Shown: positions 6,978 through 14,839 of the stretch, one piece after another
Numbering within the stretch: position 1 is the first letter of the stretch
Layout of the letters: each line of letters begins with the position of its first letter
The notes under the pieces: model-generated
Databases searched by the model: none
What the model saw: the letters and a program-made list of their open reading frames with translations, nothing else
Told to the model about the DNA's origin: nothing
Made by a program: the position numbers and the translations under genes
DNA from: an uncultured Bacteroidia bacterium
Lineage (GTDB): Bacteria > Bacteroidota > Bacteroidia > Bacteroidales > UBA932
Direction: 5' to 3'
NCBI GenBank assembly: GCA_902797895.1
Contig: CADBUS010000078.1
Location: 1-28,749, forward strand
Length of the DNA: 28,749 bases

Positions 6978-7562
6978 ATGAAAAAAGATATAATTTTATC
7001 AGGAGTTGGTGGCCAGGGTATTCTCTCCATAGCCACCGTTATAGGCTGGGCCGCATTAGACCAAAACCTCTATCTCAAACAGGCAGAGGTACACGGAATG
7101 AGCCAAAGAGGCGGCGATGTGCAGAGTAACCTCAGAATTTCATCTTCTGAGATTTACAGCGATCTTATTCCTAAAGGAGAGTGCGATATGATTATCTCTA
7201 TGGAGCCTATGGAGGCACTACGTTACCTGCCTTGGCTCTCGCCAAAGGGATGGATAATTACCAGCAGCGCACCATTTGTAAATATCCCTAACTATCCTCA
7301 AATTGAGGAGATTGAGAAAGAGCTAAAAAAATCTGCCAATCTTATAAAAATAGATTCAGAGGCTATTGCAAAGGAGATTCAGGCCCCAAGAAGCTCAAAT
7401 ATGGTACTGCTTGGAGCTGCTGCAAGATTTATTGAGATTATTAAAAAAGAGAATCTGCAGGAGGGAATAAAGAATGTATTTATGCGCAAGGGAGAGGAGA
7501 TGGTTGCCACCAACCTCAAAGCCTTTGAGGCAGGATACGAGTTTGCCCAAAAGAGTCTGTAA
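6978..7562 (+). CDS. iorB: Indolepyruvate:ferredoxin oxidoreductase beta
   Basis: Pyruvate-ferredoxin-oxidoreductase gamma-type partner of IorA, completing the heterodimer that makes aryl-acetyl-CoA. The 194-residue protein has the family start IILSGVGGQGILSIATVIG (about residues 5-22) and the block AEVHGMSQRGGDVQSNLR that distinguishes IorB from other oxo-acid:ferredoxin gamma subunits. The length is normal for IorB. It starts 6 nt after the iorA stop, so the two are certainly cotranscribed. A near-perfect 23-bp palindrome overlaps its stop codon (7561-7583). Confidence 0.93.
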   Translation: MKKDIILSGVGGQGILSIATVIGWAALDQNLYLKQAEVHGMSQRGGDVQSNLRISSSEIYSDLIPKGECDMIISMEPMEALRYLPWLSPKGWIITSSAPFVNIPNYPQIEEIEKELKKSANLIKIDSEAIAKEIQAPRSSNMVLLGAAARFIEIIKKENLQEGIKNVFMRKGEEMVATNLKAFEAGYEFAQKSL

Positions 7563-7583
7563 TACTCTATGGCATAGAATATT
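7561..7583. other. 23-bp near-perfect palindrome between iorB and aminotransferase gene
   Basis: AATACTCTATG (7561-7571), a central G at 7572 and CATAGAATATT (7573-7583) form 11-bp arms with one mismatch. The central spacer is a single base, more like a DNA-binding site than an RNA hairpin loop, though a shorter-stem hairpin could form. There is no T-tract, so it is not a convincing intrinsic terminator. It lies in the only gap between iorB and the next gene. Confidence 0.5.
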
Positions 7584-7603
7584 GTTTAACCAAAAAAAAA
7601 GTA

Positions 7604-8923
7604 ATGCTAAATAAACCTATAGAAAAGAGCGTATTGGATGGCATCCTAAAAGAAATGGATATATCCGATATATCAAATGCCACTATAAGACAGTGTGTTG
7701 CAATAGCCAACAAGTTGGAGGCACTTTGCGGAGAGGAGTTTATACATCTTGAGATAGGCGTGCCCGGAATACCGGCCTGCCCTGTAGGAGTTGAGGCTCA
7801 AAAGAGAGCTTTGGACAACAACATAGCGCACGAGTATCCGCCTGTTGGTGGTATTCCTGTGCTTAAAAAGAGTGCCTCAAAGTTCTTGAAGGCATACGCC
7901 GATATTGATATAGATGCCGAGTGCATAGTACCTACAGTAGGCTCAATGCAGGGGAGTTTTAACCTTATATTGGAGTGCTCACAGTTAGATCCTAAAAAAG
8001 ACACCATACTCTTTATAAACCCTGGTTTTCCGCCAAATATGGGGCAGGCCAAAGTATTGGGTATCAGGTCTGAATCCTTTGATATATACAACTATAGGGC
8101 AGATAAGCTCAGGCCAAAGTTGGAGGAGTATCTCTCTACCGGCAGAATTGCCGCAATACTCTACTCCAACCCTAACAACCCTGCTTGGATATGCCTGAAC
8201 GAGGATGAGCTTAAAACTATCGGCGAGTTGGCTACCAAGTACGATACCATAGTACTTGAGGATTTGGCCTACTTCTGTATGGATTTCAGAACAGATCTCT
8301 CCAAGCGCGGAGAGGCTCCGTTCCAACCTACAGTTGCCAGATATACAGACAACTACATAATAATGCTCTCCGCCTCAAAAATATTCAGCTACGCAGGAGA
8401 GAGAATTGCTGTGGTAGCCTTCTCCAACAAGCTCTTCAGAAGGGAGTATCCTGAACTGCGCAGAAGGTATAAGATTGGCAGAATGGGAGATAACTATATA
8501 CTTACCTACCTCTATGTAGCCTCGTCAGGTGTTTCACACTCAGCGCAGTATGCCTACGCCGCTCTTTTAGAGGGTGCTGCAGAGGGCAAGATAGATTTTA
8601 TCTCAGAGATGGTCAAGTATGGCAAGAGAGCCCACAAATCAAAGGAGATTTTTGAGAAAAACGGTTTCCACATTGTATATGACAAAGATTTGGACAAAAA
8701 GGTTGGAGACGGATTTTTCTACACAATAGGCTACAAAAACTTCTCCTGTTCCGAGCTTATTACCGGCCTGCTCAGATGTGGAATTACCGCAATAACACTC
8801 AACACTACAGGCAGTCTGCAAAACGGAATAAGAGCGTGTGTATCAAGGCTTTCTACAGATGAGCAGTTTGAGGCTTTAGATAAGAGGCTTGCAATGTTTG
8901 CAGCTCTGTATGAGAATGCTTAA
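7604..8923 (+). CDS. Class I/II PLP aminotransferase, probably for aromatic amino acids
   Basis: Fold-type I aminotransferase of 439 residues. Visible motifs are TVGSMQGSFNLIL (phosphate and ring-stacking region, about 111-123), LYSNPNNPAW (Asn191/192-Pro193), VLEDLAYF (Asp220 against the pyridine nitrogen, Tyr223), IIMLSASKIFSYAGERI (Lys259 as Schiff-base lysine, Arg267 for phosphate) and a C-terminal substrate-binding Arg region (GIRACVSRL). It sits 41 nt after iorB and before a CoA-transferase gene. That position suggests that it supplies indole-, phenyl- or hydroxyphenyl-pyruvate to IorAB by transamination. The substrate is inferred from neighbours, not from residues; an aspartate-, alanine- or branched-chain-type specificity is not excluded. 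Confidence 0.88.
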   Translation: MLNKPIEKSVLDGILKEMDISDISNATIRQCVAIANKLEALCGEEFIHLEIGVPGIPACPVGVEAQKRALDNNIAHEYPPVGGIPVLKKSASKFLKAYADIDIDAECIVPTVGSMQGSFNLILECSQLDPKKDTILFINPGFPPNMGQAKVLGIRSESFDIYNYRADKLRPKLEEYLSTGRIAAILYSNPNNPAWICLNEDELKTIGELATKYDTIVLEDLAYFCMDFRTDLSKRGEAPFQPTVARYTDNYIIMLSASKIFSYAGERIAVVAFSNKLFRREYPELRRRYKIGRMGDNYILTYLYVASSGVSHSAQYAYAALLEGAAEGKIDFISEMVKYGKRAHKSKEIFEKNGFHIVYDKDLDKKVGDGFFYTIGYKNFSCSELITGLLRCGITAITLNTTGSLQNGIRACVSRLSTDEQFEALDKRLAMFAALYENA

Positions 8924-8971
8924 AAAAGAGTAAGGAGCGTTTTATTGAACATTATCAAATAGATTATTTTT

Positions 8972-10273
8972 ATGGAGCAGATAAAATATGTAACGCCCCA
9001 AGAGGCTGTAATGTGCGTAAAATCCGGAGACGGAGTCTATTTCCAAGGTAGTACCTCCGTACCTGAGGTTTTGCAACAGGCGCTCGCAGAGAGAGGGCCT
9101 CAGCTGCGCAATGTAAAGGTTTACAGCGCATTCTGCATACCAAGAGGAGAAGCCCCTTTCTGCAAAGAGGAGTATAAAGATTCCTTTATTGTGCGGAGCC
9201 TCTTTTTGTGTGCAGACCAAAGAGAATGGGTTGCCAAAGGATACGGAAGTATGATTCCTGCCTTTTTGGGAGAGATTCCCTTTCTGTTCAGAAGCGGGCA
9301 GCTACCTGTAAATGTGGCCTTTATCAACTGTTCCCTGCCTGATGAGGAGGGATATTGCAGCTACGGCATATCTGCAGACTTGGCGGTTTCTGCCGTTGAG
9401 AGCGCACAATATGTTGTAGCTCAAATAAATAAAAGTATGCCATACCTCTACGGAGGAGCAAGAATACATATCTCCAAGATAGATGCAGCTGTTGAGTGCG
9501 ATATTCCGCCTGTGGCTTTGGAGTTTGGGGAGCCTACCCCTACCGAAACCGCCATCGGTAATTTTATTGCAAATGAGATTCCGGACGGGGCTACGCTCCA
9601 GATTGGAGTTGGAGGTATTCCAAACGCTGTACTCAATGCCATTAAGCATCACAAACATCTTGGATTGCATACAGAGGCAATGACAGACGGAGTGGTAAGG
9701 CTTATGGAGGAGGGAGTTATAGACAACAGCCAAAAGAAGTTCAAACCAGGGGTTAGCGTAGGCTCCCTCGCATTGGGCTCAAAGCGTATGTATGAGTTTT
9801 TGCACTACAACAAAGATGTTGAGTTCCACGATGTTGCCTTAACTAACGATCCTCAGATAATAAGGCAGAATCCAAAGGTTATGGCAATAAACTCGGCACT
9901 TGAGATAGATCTTACCGGCCAAATATGTGCAGATAGTATTGGAGAAAAAATCTTCTCCAGTGTTGGCGGCCAGCACGATTTTATGTATGGCGGCGCACTA
10001 TCGGAGGGTGGAAAAACCTTTATCGCTCTGCCGGCTGCAACCAACAAGGGAAAGAGCAAGATAGTTCCAACCCTAACTCCGGGAGCAGGTGTTGTAACAA
10101 CCAGATTCCAAGCTCAATATATTGCAACAGAGTATGGTATAGCCTATCTGCGAAACAAGGATTTGGCAGAACGTGCCAAGGCTCTGATTGCCATTGCAGC
10201 ACCGGAGCATCGTGAGGCTTTGGAGAAGGCTGCCTTTGAACGCTTCGGCTACTCGTTCAAGAGGTTATTCTAA
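8972..10273 (+). CDS. Acetyl-CoA hydrolase/CoA-transferase family protein
   Basis: Member of the class I CoA-transferase family that includes 4-hydroxybutyrate, butyrate and succinate:acetyl-CoA transferases. The 433-residue length fits. The N-terminal domain shows GVYFQGSTSVPE, and the middle GGARIHISKID. The C-terminal domain has LQIGVGGIPNAV and LHTEAMTDG, where Glu235 is the expected catalytic Glu that forms the glutamyl-CoA thioester. FSSVGGQHDFMYGG and TLTPGAGVVTTR follow. In this context it could move CoA from aryl-acetyl-CoA (the IorAB product) to acetate, releasing aryl acetate and making acetyl-CoA. That substrate assignment is inference; 4-hydroxybutyrate CoA-transferase is the nearest named alternative. 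Its stop overlaps the stop of the convergent DUF4301 gene by 3 bases. Confidence 0.9.
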   Translation: MEQIKYVTPQEAVMCVKSGDGVYFQGSTSVPEVLQQALAERGPQLRNVKVYSAFCIPRGEAPFCKEEYKDSFIVRSLFLCADQREWVAKGYGSMIPAFLGEIPFLFRSGQLPVNVAFINCSLPDEEGYCSYGISADLAVSAVESAQYVVAQINKSMPYLYGGARIHISKIDAAVECDIPPVALEFGEPTPTETAIGNFIANEIPDGATLQIGVGGIPNAVLNAIKHHKHLGLHTEAMTDGVVRLMEEGVIDNSQKKFKPGVSVGSLALGSKRMYEFLHYNKDVEFHDVALTNDPQIIRQNPKVMAINSALEIDLTGQICADSIGEKIFSSVGGQHDFMYGGALSEGGKTFIALPAATNKGKSKIVPTLTPGAGVVTTRFQAQYIATEYGIAYLRNKDLAERAKALIAIAAPEHREALEKAAFERFGYSFKRLF

Positions 10274-11610
10274 GAATGTGCAGGGCTTAAAAGGTCCTGC
10301 ACACTTTTTACAGGGTTGAATGTAGAGAGTGGCACCTCAACAAATTGGGTATTCCAACGGCTCATAGAGCCATTCCACAAACCAGGTAACTCCTTGTAAT
10401 ATGCAGTTTTACCCTCAAAGCTCTTTTCCACATTCAGAGCGGCGGAAAAGTCTGCAAACTTTTTCAGATTGAATTTCTCTCCTGCAAAGTTCTTGATGCA
10501 ACAGACTATATCCACAGGGTTAAAGTGGGTAGATTGTTTCATCAGGTTCTTATCCTCAATTTGCACGCTCTCGAGTATTTGCAAACTTGTAGAGCCATCG
10601 GCCTCGTTGCAGATAAATGGCCCTCCACCCGGCTGCCCCTCATTCTTAACCATTCCGCAAACCCTTATAGGGCGATTGAGCTTTTCTATAACTCTGTCTG
10701 ATAGGTCAAAAATATCGCCCTCTTTTTTCATAACCACAGAGAACTCTCTGCTCAAAAATTTAAGTGCAGCATCTATCTCATTTTTAAGCCTATCCATAGC
10801 TTCAGAGAATGCGCTGCTCCTCTTTGGGCCATTAGCGGTAACGGCATCTTGCACCGCCTCGCAAATATTCAAGATATGCAGATAGCACTCTCCCTGCAGC
10901 TCTACGGCTCTGCCGAGCAACACTCTCTTCCAATGAACAGTATCCTCCAACAGGCTCTCCTTAACCACATTATCTATATTCTTAATAAAGATGAAATCTG
11001 CATCTATGCTCCCCAAGTTCTTTAGCAGAGCGCCGTGCCCGCCAGGTCTTTTAAGCAAAGAGCCATCTGCAAGGAGGAAAGGCTTGCCCTCTTTGGTATA
11101 TGCCTGAACATCGGTAGAGGCAGATTGTACGGAGAATGAGATATTGAACTTGCAGCCCAAGTCTCTCTCAAGCTGTGGCACCACCCTATTGCAGAGCCTC
11201 TTAAATGCGGCTCTATGCTCTTTGGATATTGTAAAGTGCAAATTAACAACATCATCGCTCCCTTTGGCATATAAGGCCCCCTCTACAAGATGCTCCTCAA
11301 AAGGTGTACGCACTCCGTATTCATACTTATGGAATGGTATAATCCCCTTAGGCATTGAGTAGTAACGCTCTATATGCTCCACATCTATAGCCAAACGGTT
11401 ACTGCCGCTCTTTAGCTCCTTTATCACCTGCTTGTTGTTCTCAAACAGTGGCTTGAACATTCTGGTTGCAGCACCGCTGCTCGGCACAAACTTGCACAAC
11501 GAGCCATTAAAAGAGTCTGCACTTTGCAACGCTCTCTTTATCTGCACCTTAGATAACTTCTTAATACCGCCGTTCTCCACAGAAGCGGCCTGACTAATAC
11601 TTAAACTCAT
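10270..11610 (-). CDS. DUF4301 family protein, nucleotidyltransferase-like
   Basis: A Bacteroidetes family without an assigned reaction. The 446-residue protein has FVPSSGAATRMFKPL (about 41-55), which resembles the nucleotide-binding loop of sugar-phosphate nucleotidyltransferases, then KRPGGHGALLKNL (about 187-199), FIFIKNIDN with Asp213 as a possible metal ligand, and RVCGMVKNEGQPGGGPF. A nucleotidyltransferase-like activity on a small molecule is plausible but unproved. As I recall the family, members usually have about 35 more N-terminal residues; here an in-frame TAA lies two codons upstream of the ATG at 11608-11610, so no longer reading exists. The start overlaps the pdxB end by 17 nt, implying coupling to pdxB. 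The stop overlaps that of the convergent CoA-transferase gene. Confidence 0.85.
   Translation of the reverse strand: MSLSISQAASVENGGIKKLSKVQIKRALQSADSFNGSLCKFVPSSGAATRMFKPLFENNKQVIKELKSGSNRLAIDVEHIERYYSMPKGIIPFHKYEYGVRTPFEEHLVEGALYAKGSDDVVNLHFTISKEHRAAFKRLCNRVVPQLERDLGCKFNISFSVQSASTDVQAYTKEGKPFLLADGSLLKRPGGHGALLKNLGSIDADFIFIKNIDNVVKESLLEDTVHWKRVLLGRAVELQGECYLHILNICEAVQDAVTANGPKRSSAFSEAMDRLKNEIDAALKFLSREFSVVMKKEGDIFDLSDRVIEKLNRPIRVCGMVKNEGQPGGGPFICNEADGSTSLQILESVQIEDKNLMKQSTHFNPVDIVCCIKNFAGEKFNLKKFADFSAALNVEKSFEGKTAYYKELPGLWNGSMSRWNTQFVEVPLSTFNPVKSVQDLLSPAHS
10277..10309 (+). terminator. Intrinsic terminator of the ior operon, inside the convergent gene
   Basis: TGTGCAGG (10277-10284) pairs perfectly with CCTGCACA (10296-10303), with an extra G-U pair and a 9-nt loop. 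A C and T5 follow at 10304-10309. It begins 4 nt past the CoA-transferase stop and lies entirely within the coding 3' end of the minus-strand DUF4301 gene. Confidence 0.82.
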
Positions 11611-12661
11611 TCCTTAAAGTGTATTGGGTTCTTATTGTTTCAAAATCTTGTGGTGTGGCCCGTAGCTGCTTATCAAGCTCCATAATGGGGAAGAAGGAGA
11701 GCAGTTGAGAAGATATATCCCCCTCTATATTAAGCAGATGGCGGCAATCTGCAGCGCTCGCCTTAAAAGAGACCAACTGCTCTATGCCAAGATAGGATGC
11801 CACTGCTCTTACTACGGCCGTTGTTCCATTCTCCTTTCCCTCAACAGAATAGCCGGCAATGTGAGGGGTGGCAAGAGAGGCTCTTTCAAGCAGTGCCAAG
11901 TTTATATGAGGCTCCCCTCTCCATACATCTATTATAACATCAGATACTCCTTTGGCAGCAAGTAGGGCTGTCTCATCCACCACCTCTCCTCGCGATGTGT
12001 TTATAAAAATTGCCCCACTCTTCATTTTTGCAAAAAACGAGGCATCTGCCATATTTGCAGTACTCTCATTCAAAGGAATATGCAGCGTTACTATATCAGA
12101 ACAAGAGAGTGTCTGCTCTAAAGAGTAGTATGGCAGCCGCTCCCCCTTAAAACCATCGGCCAACTGCTCCAACTCCTTGGGAGGATCGTTTCTCATAACC
12201 TTGAATCCCAATGTAGTAGCAAGGCGTGCAACCTTTTCACCCACATTGCCGGCCCCTATCACACCTATAACCTTCTCGCCCCTTGCACCCCTATCGGCAG
12301 GAATCTTAGAAAGCGCTGCCAATGAGGTATATACATACTGCATCACTGCCGCAGAGTTACAACCCTGTGCAGAGGCCACCTTAATCCCCCTACTCTTGCA
12401 ATACTCCAAATCTATATGGTCTGTACCTATGGTTGCAGTTGCAATCATCTTTACATTCACTCCACTCAAAGTTGCGGCATTGCACTTGGTTCTGGTCCTT
12501 ATTATAAGTATATGCTCCTGCGTAGCCTCTCTATCACTCAAAGAATCAAGATATTGCGCAATATCTGAACCTTGCAGATAGAGCACATCTGCACACTTTT
12601 CAAACACCCCTTTTATAAAGGGTATATCAGCATCTATTACTATCTTCACAGCCATACTCAT
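11594..12661 (-). CDS. pdxB: Erythronate-4-phosphate dehydrogenase PdxB
   Basis: NAD-dependent oxidation of 4-phosphoerythronate in the DXP-dependent route to pyridoxal phosphate. The 355-residue D-2-hydroxyacid dehydrogenase starts with KIVIDADIPFIKG, typical of PdxB. ATIGTDHIDLEYCKSRGI is followed by the NAD-binding GVIGAGNVGEKVA. The catalytic residues are the Arg in FINTSRGEVVDE, the Glu in VWRGEP and the His in TPHIAGYS. A C-terminal dimerisation extension is present, unlike simple glycerate dehydrogenases. Two in-frame ATGs three residues apart (MSMAVKIV) make the start slightly uncertain. It lies 7 nt after the DUF721 gene in a recF-led operon, a loose pairing of replication/repair with cofactor synthesis. 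Confidence 0.92.
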   Translation of the reverse strand: MSMAVKIVIDADIPFIKGVFEKCADVLYLQGSDIAQYLDSLSDREATQEHILIIRTRTKCNAATLSGVNVKMIATATIGTDHIDLEYCKSRGIKVASAQGCNSAAVMQYVYTSLAALSKIPADRGARGEKVIGVIGAGNVGEKVARLATTLGFKVMRNDPPKELEQLADGFKGERLPYYSLEQTLSCSDIVTLHIPLNESTANMADASFFAKMKSGAIFINTSRGEVVDETALLAAKGVSDVIIDVWRGEPHINLALLERASLATPHIAGYSVEGKENGTTAVVRAVASYLGIEQLVSFKASAADCRHLLNIEGDISSQLLSFFPIMELDKQLRATPQDFETIRTQYTLRNEFKY

Positions 12662-12668
12662 AGCGCAG

Positions 12669-12959
12669 TTACCTTAAAATTACAGCCTTAACAAAACTCC
12701 CCCCAAGTTGCTGATTTAGTTTATATACTATAGAGGGAAGCCTGCTGTGCAAAACCGTCCTTAACAGAGAAGAACCTATCGTACAATAGAGTACGCCATT
12801 GTTATAGTATTTGTTAAGAGTGGCCTCCACCACATTCTTCTCCATTACAACATCCCAGGCACGCATAACCCTTGCACTCAGCAAGCCGTTACTTACATTT
12901 ATCTCCGATTTATACTGCTTTAGCAGCTCGCCTAAAACAATAGGTTTATTGCGCTTCAT
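12669..12959 (-). CDS. DUF721 protein, DciA-like helicase loader candidate
   Basis: A 96-residue protein of the DUF721 family, whose proteobacterial member DciA helps load the replicative helicase DnaB. The N-terminal part has PIVLGELLKQYKSEINVSNGLLSARVMRAWDVV-type residues (split here as ELLKQYKSEI and RVMRAWDVVM). The C-terminal part carries YCTIGSSLLRTVLHSRLPSIV, close to the family pattern of a strand followed by a Leu/Arg-rich helix. It is shorter than the 110-170 residues common in other phyla and lacks the extended C-terminal tail. The ATG lies 1 nt past the recF stop, so the two are translationally coupled; this recF-DUF721 neighbourhood supports a DNA replication role. Confidence 0.85.
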   Translation of the reverse strand: MKRNKPIVLGELLKQYKSEINVSNGLLSARVMRAWDVVMEKNVVEATLNKYYNNGVLYCTIGSSLLRTVLHSRLPSIVYKLNQQLGGSFVKAVILR

Positions 12960-12960
12960 A

Positions 12961-14082
12961 CTACTGTACCTCCCTAATTACCCCTTTCTCTACCTCAAAA
13001 ACTTTGCACTCCCCTCCTATTTTATCTATCAAGTTCTTCATTCTCACCTTGTTGGAATCTGTAATAAAAATCTGCCCGAATGAGTTTCCGCTCACAAGCT
13101 GCAACAGATACTCCACCCTGCCCATATCAAGTTTATCAAAAATATCATCAAGCAGCAATATAGGAGCGACATCGCCGTTAAGGCTCTTCATTATAGAGAA
13201 TTGTGCAAGTTTAAGCGCTATAAGAAAGCACTTCTGCTGCCCCTGGCTGGCACATCTTCTAACAGGATAAAACTCCTCATTTCCAATCTCAAAGAGTATA
13301 TCATCTCTATGCACACCGCAGGTGGTATGTTTTAACATCTTATCTCTCTCGCGACTGTTTTGCAGAAGCTGCGCAAGTTCCCCTTTATAAAGGTCTGAGC
13401 TATAAGTAATTCTCACATTTTCGCTACCTCCGCTCAACTGCCTGTAATATTCAGAAATGGTCTGATTCAAGCTGTTGCAGAGCCTTTGGCGGGCATCAAA
13501 AATGTAGCTTGCACTCTCACTAAGTCCGCTATCCAAGGCAGATAGCAACTCCTCGTTGGGTTCCATATCTTTAAGGAGCTTGTTACGCTGGGCCAAAATT
13601 TTGTTGTAGCGCAATACCTGATGGAGATACTCCTTATCTACCTGAGAGAGAAGGGCATTTATAAACCTGCGCCTCTCCTGGGCAGGCTGGTTTATCAGCA
13701 CCGTATCAGATGGGGAGACCATAACTATCGGGAAGAGGCCAATATGGTCTGCCAACCTCTTATAGATTTTGCCATTGCGCTTTATCACTTTGTTCTCCGC
13801 CCCCTCTTTCTGGTCATAAAGCCCTATAGATATGCGGTTTATTGTGCCGTCCTCCATAGTGTAACAGCCAAGCAGGGCTGTGGCGGTGCAACCGTGAGAG
13901 ATTGAGAAAGAGTCTGGAAAGTGGAAATAGCTCTTGGTCATACAGAGATAATATACCGCATCTAACAGATTTGTTTTTCCCTCTCCGTTATTGCCGGAAA
14001 TACAGTTGATCTTGTGGGAAAAATCCAAATCAGAATGGGCTATATTCTTGAAATCGGTAACTGTAATCTTGCTTAAAAACAT
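12961..14082 (-). CDS. recF: DNA replication and repair protein RecF
   Basis: SMC-like ATPase that, with RecO and RecR, helps load RecA at single-strand gaps. From the ATG at 14080-14082 the protein is 373 residues and starts MFLSKITVTDFKNI, matching the family. A longer reading from 14118 would add 12 unconserved residues and is rejected. Walker A is GNNGEGKTNLLDAVYYL near residue 30. The middle has PSDTVLINQPAQERRRFI, with Arg residues typical of RecF. The ABC signature is CASQGQQKCFLIALKLAQF and Walker B is PILLLDDIFDKLD. It leads a minus-strand set recF-DUF721-pdxB-DUF4301 with gaps of 1 and 7 nt and a 17-nt overlap. Confidence 0.94.
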   Translation of the reverse strand: MFLSKITVTDFKNIAHSDLDFSHKINCISGNNGEGKTNLLDAVYYLCMTKSYFHFPDSFSISHGCTATALLGCYTMEDGTINRISIGLYDQKEGAENKVIKRNGKIYKRLADHIGLFPIVMVSPSDTVLINQPAQERRRFINALLSQVDKEYLHQVLRYNKILAQRNKLLKDMEPNEELLSALDSGLSESASYIFDARQRLCNSLNQTISEYYRQLSGGSENVRITYSSDLYKGELAQLLQNSRERDKMLKHTTCGVHRDDILFEIGNEEFYPVRRCASQGQQKCFLIALKLAQFSIMKSLNGDVAPILLLDDIFDKLDMGRVEYLLQLVSGNSFGQIFITDSNKVRMKNLIDKIGGECKVFEVEKGVIREVQ

Positions 14083-14087
14083 ATTTG

Positions 14088-14095
14088 CAAAATTA
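14088..14095 (-). promoter_or_regulatory. -7 box (TAATTTTG) directly before recF
   Basis: On the minus strand TAATTTTG ends 5 nt before the recF ATG at 14082, the same sequence and nearly the same placement as at lysA. A start a few bases downstream would put the transcript 5' end at the ATG. No -33 TTTG is seen at normal spacing. This geometry also supports the shorter recF start. Confidence 0.4.
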
Positions 14096-14139
14096 GAATT
14101 TTTATCTGAAATTTGCACCTTGCAAAAAATAAAAGTAAA

Positions 14140-14823
14140 ATGGCAAAAATTGATAAGAGAAGTGCAGAACGCGAGGCTAATATAGCCGAGGCAATTTCTA
14201 AGACAGAAGATTTTTTTGAGGCTAACAAAAAGAGAATCCTCTACGGCTTTTTAGCTCTTGCAGCCCTTGTGGCCATAATTTTGGGATGGTACTATCTGAT
14301 TAAGGTGCCTAATAAGAAAGAGGCTATTAATCAACTCTTTACAGCAGAGAGGTACTTTAGGACAGACTCCTTTAACATTGCCCTCAATGGAGATGGCAAC
14401 ACTCTGGGCTTCAAGCAGATTATAGACAAATATGGTAGCAACACTCCTGAGTCTGCATATTTTAATGCAGGTGTATGTGAGCTAAGGCTCGGCAACAACG
14501 AGCAGGCCATAAAATATCTGAACAAATACAGCAGCAAGGATAATATAATGGCGGCAAGAGCAAAGGCTCTTATTGGCGATGCTCTTGTAAACAAGGGAGA
14601 TATCAAGCAGGCCGTACCATACTTTGAGGAGGCGGCCAAAAAGAGCAACAATGTTCTGAGCGCAGGCTATCTCTTTAAGGCTGCCCTCTGCTATGAGGAG
14701 CTTGAGCAGCCAAAACAGGCTCTTGATATCTATAACAAGGTAAAAGACCTCTATCCGGATGCTCCTGAAGCAAGTGAGATAGACAAATATATTGCCCGTA
14801 TAGAGGCACAGATGGCTAACTAA
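14140..14823 (+). CDS. Membrane-anchored TPR protein
   Basis: A 227-residue protein with a short charged N-terminus, one transmembrane helix (about residues 33-54, RILYGFLALAALVAIILGWY) and an outward-facing helical domain. That domain contains tetratricopeptide-like repeats (TPESAYFNAGVCELRLGNNEQAIKYL split as YFNAGVCELRLGN; ALIGDALVNKGDIKQAVPYF; LFKAALCYEELEQPKQALDIY). The architecture resembles YfgM-type TPR proteins that act with the Sec/periplasmic folding machinery, though the likeness is only in layout. I chose the ATG at 14140 (MAKIDKRSAER). An upstream in-frame ATG at 14113 adds nine residues and lies in the intergenic spacer shared with recF. It is followed 16 nt later by yebC. Confidence 0.87.
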   Translation: MAKIDKRSAEREANIAEAISKTEDFFEANKKRILYGFLALAALVAIILGWYYLIKVPNKKEAINQLFTAERYFRTDSFNIALNGDGNTLGFKQIIDKYGSNTPESAYFNAGVCELRLGNNEQAIKYLNKYSSKDNIMAARAKALIGDALVNKGDIKQAVPYFEEAAKKSNNVLSAGYLFKAALCYEELEQPKQALDIYNKVKDLYPDAPEASEIDKYIARIEAQMAN

Positions 14824-14839
14824 AAATCTACAGGCTATT

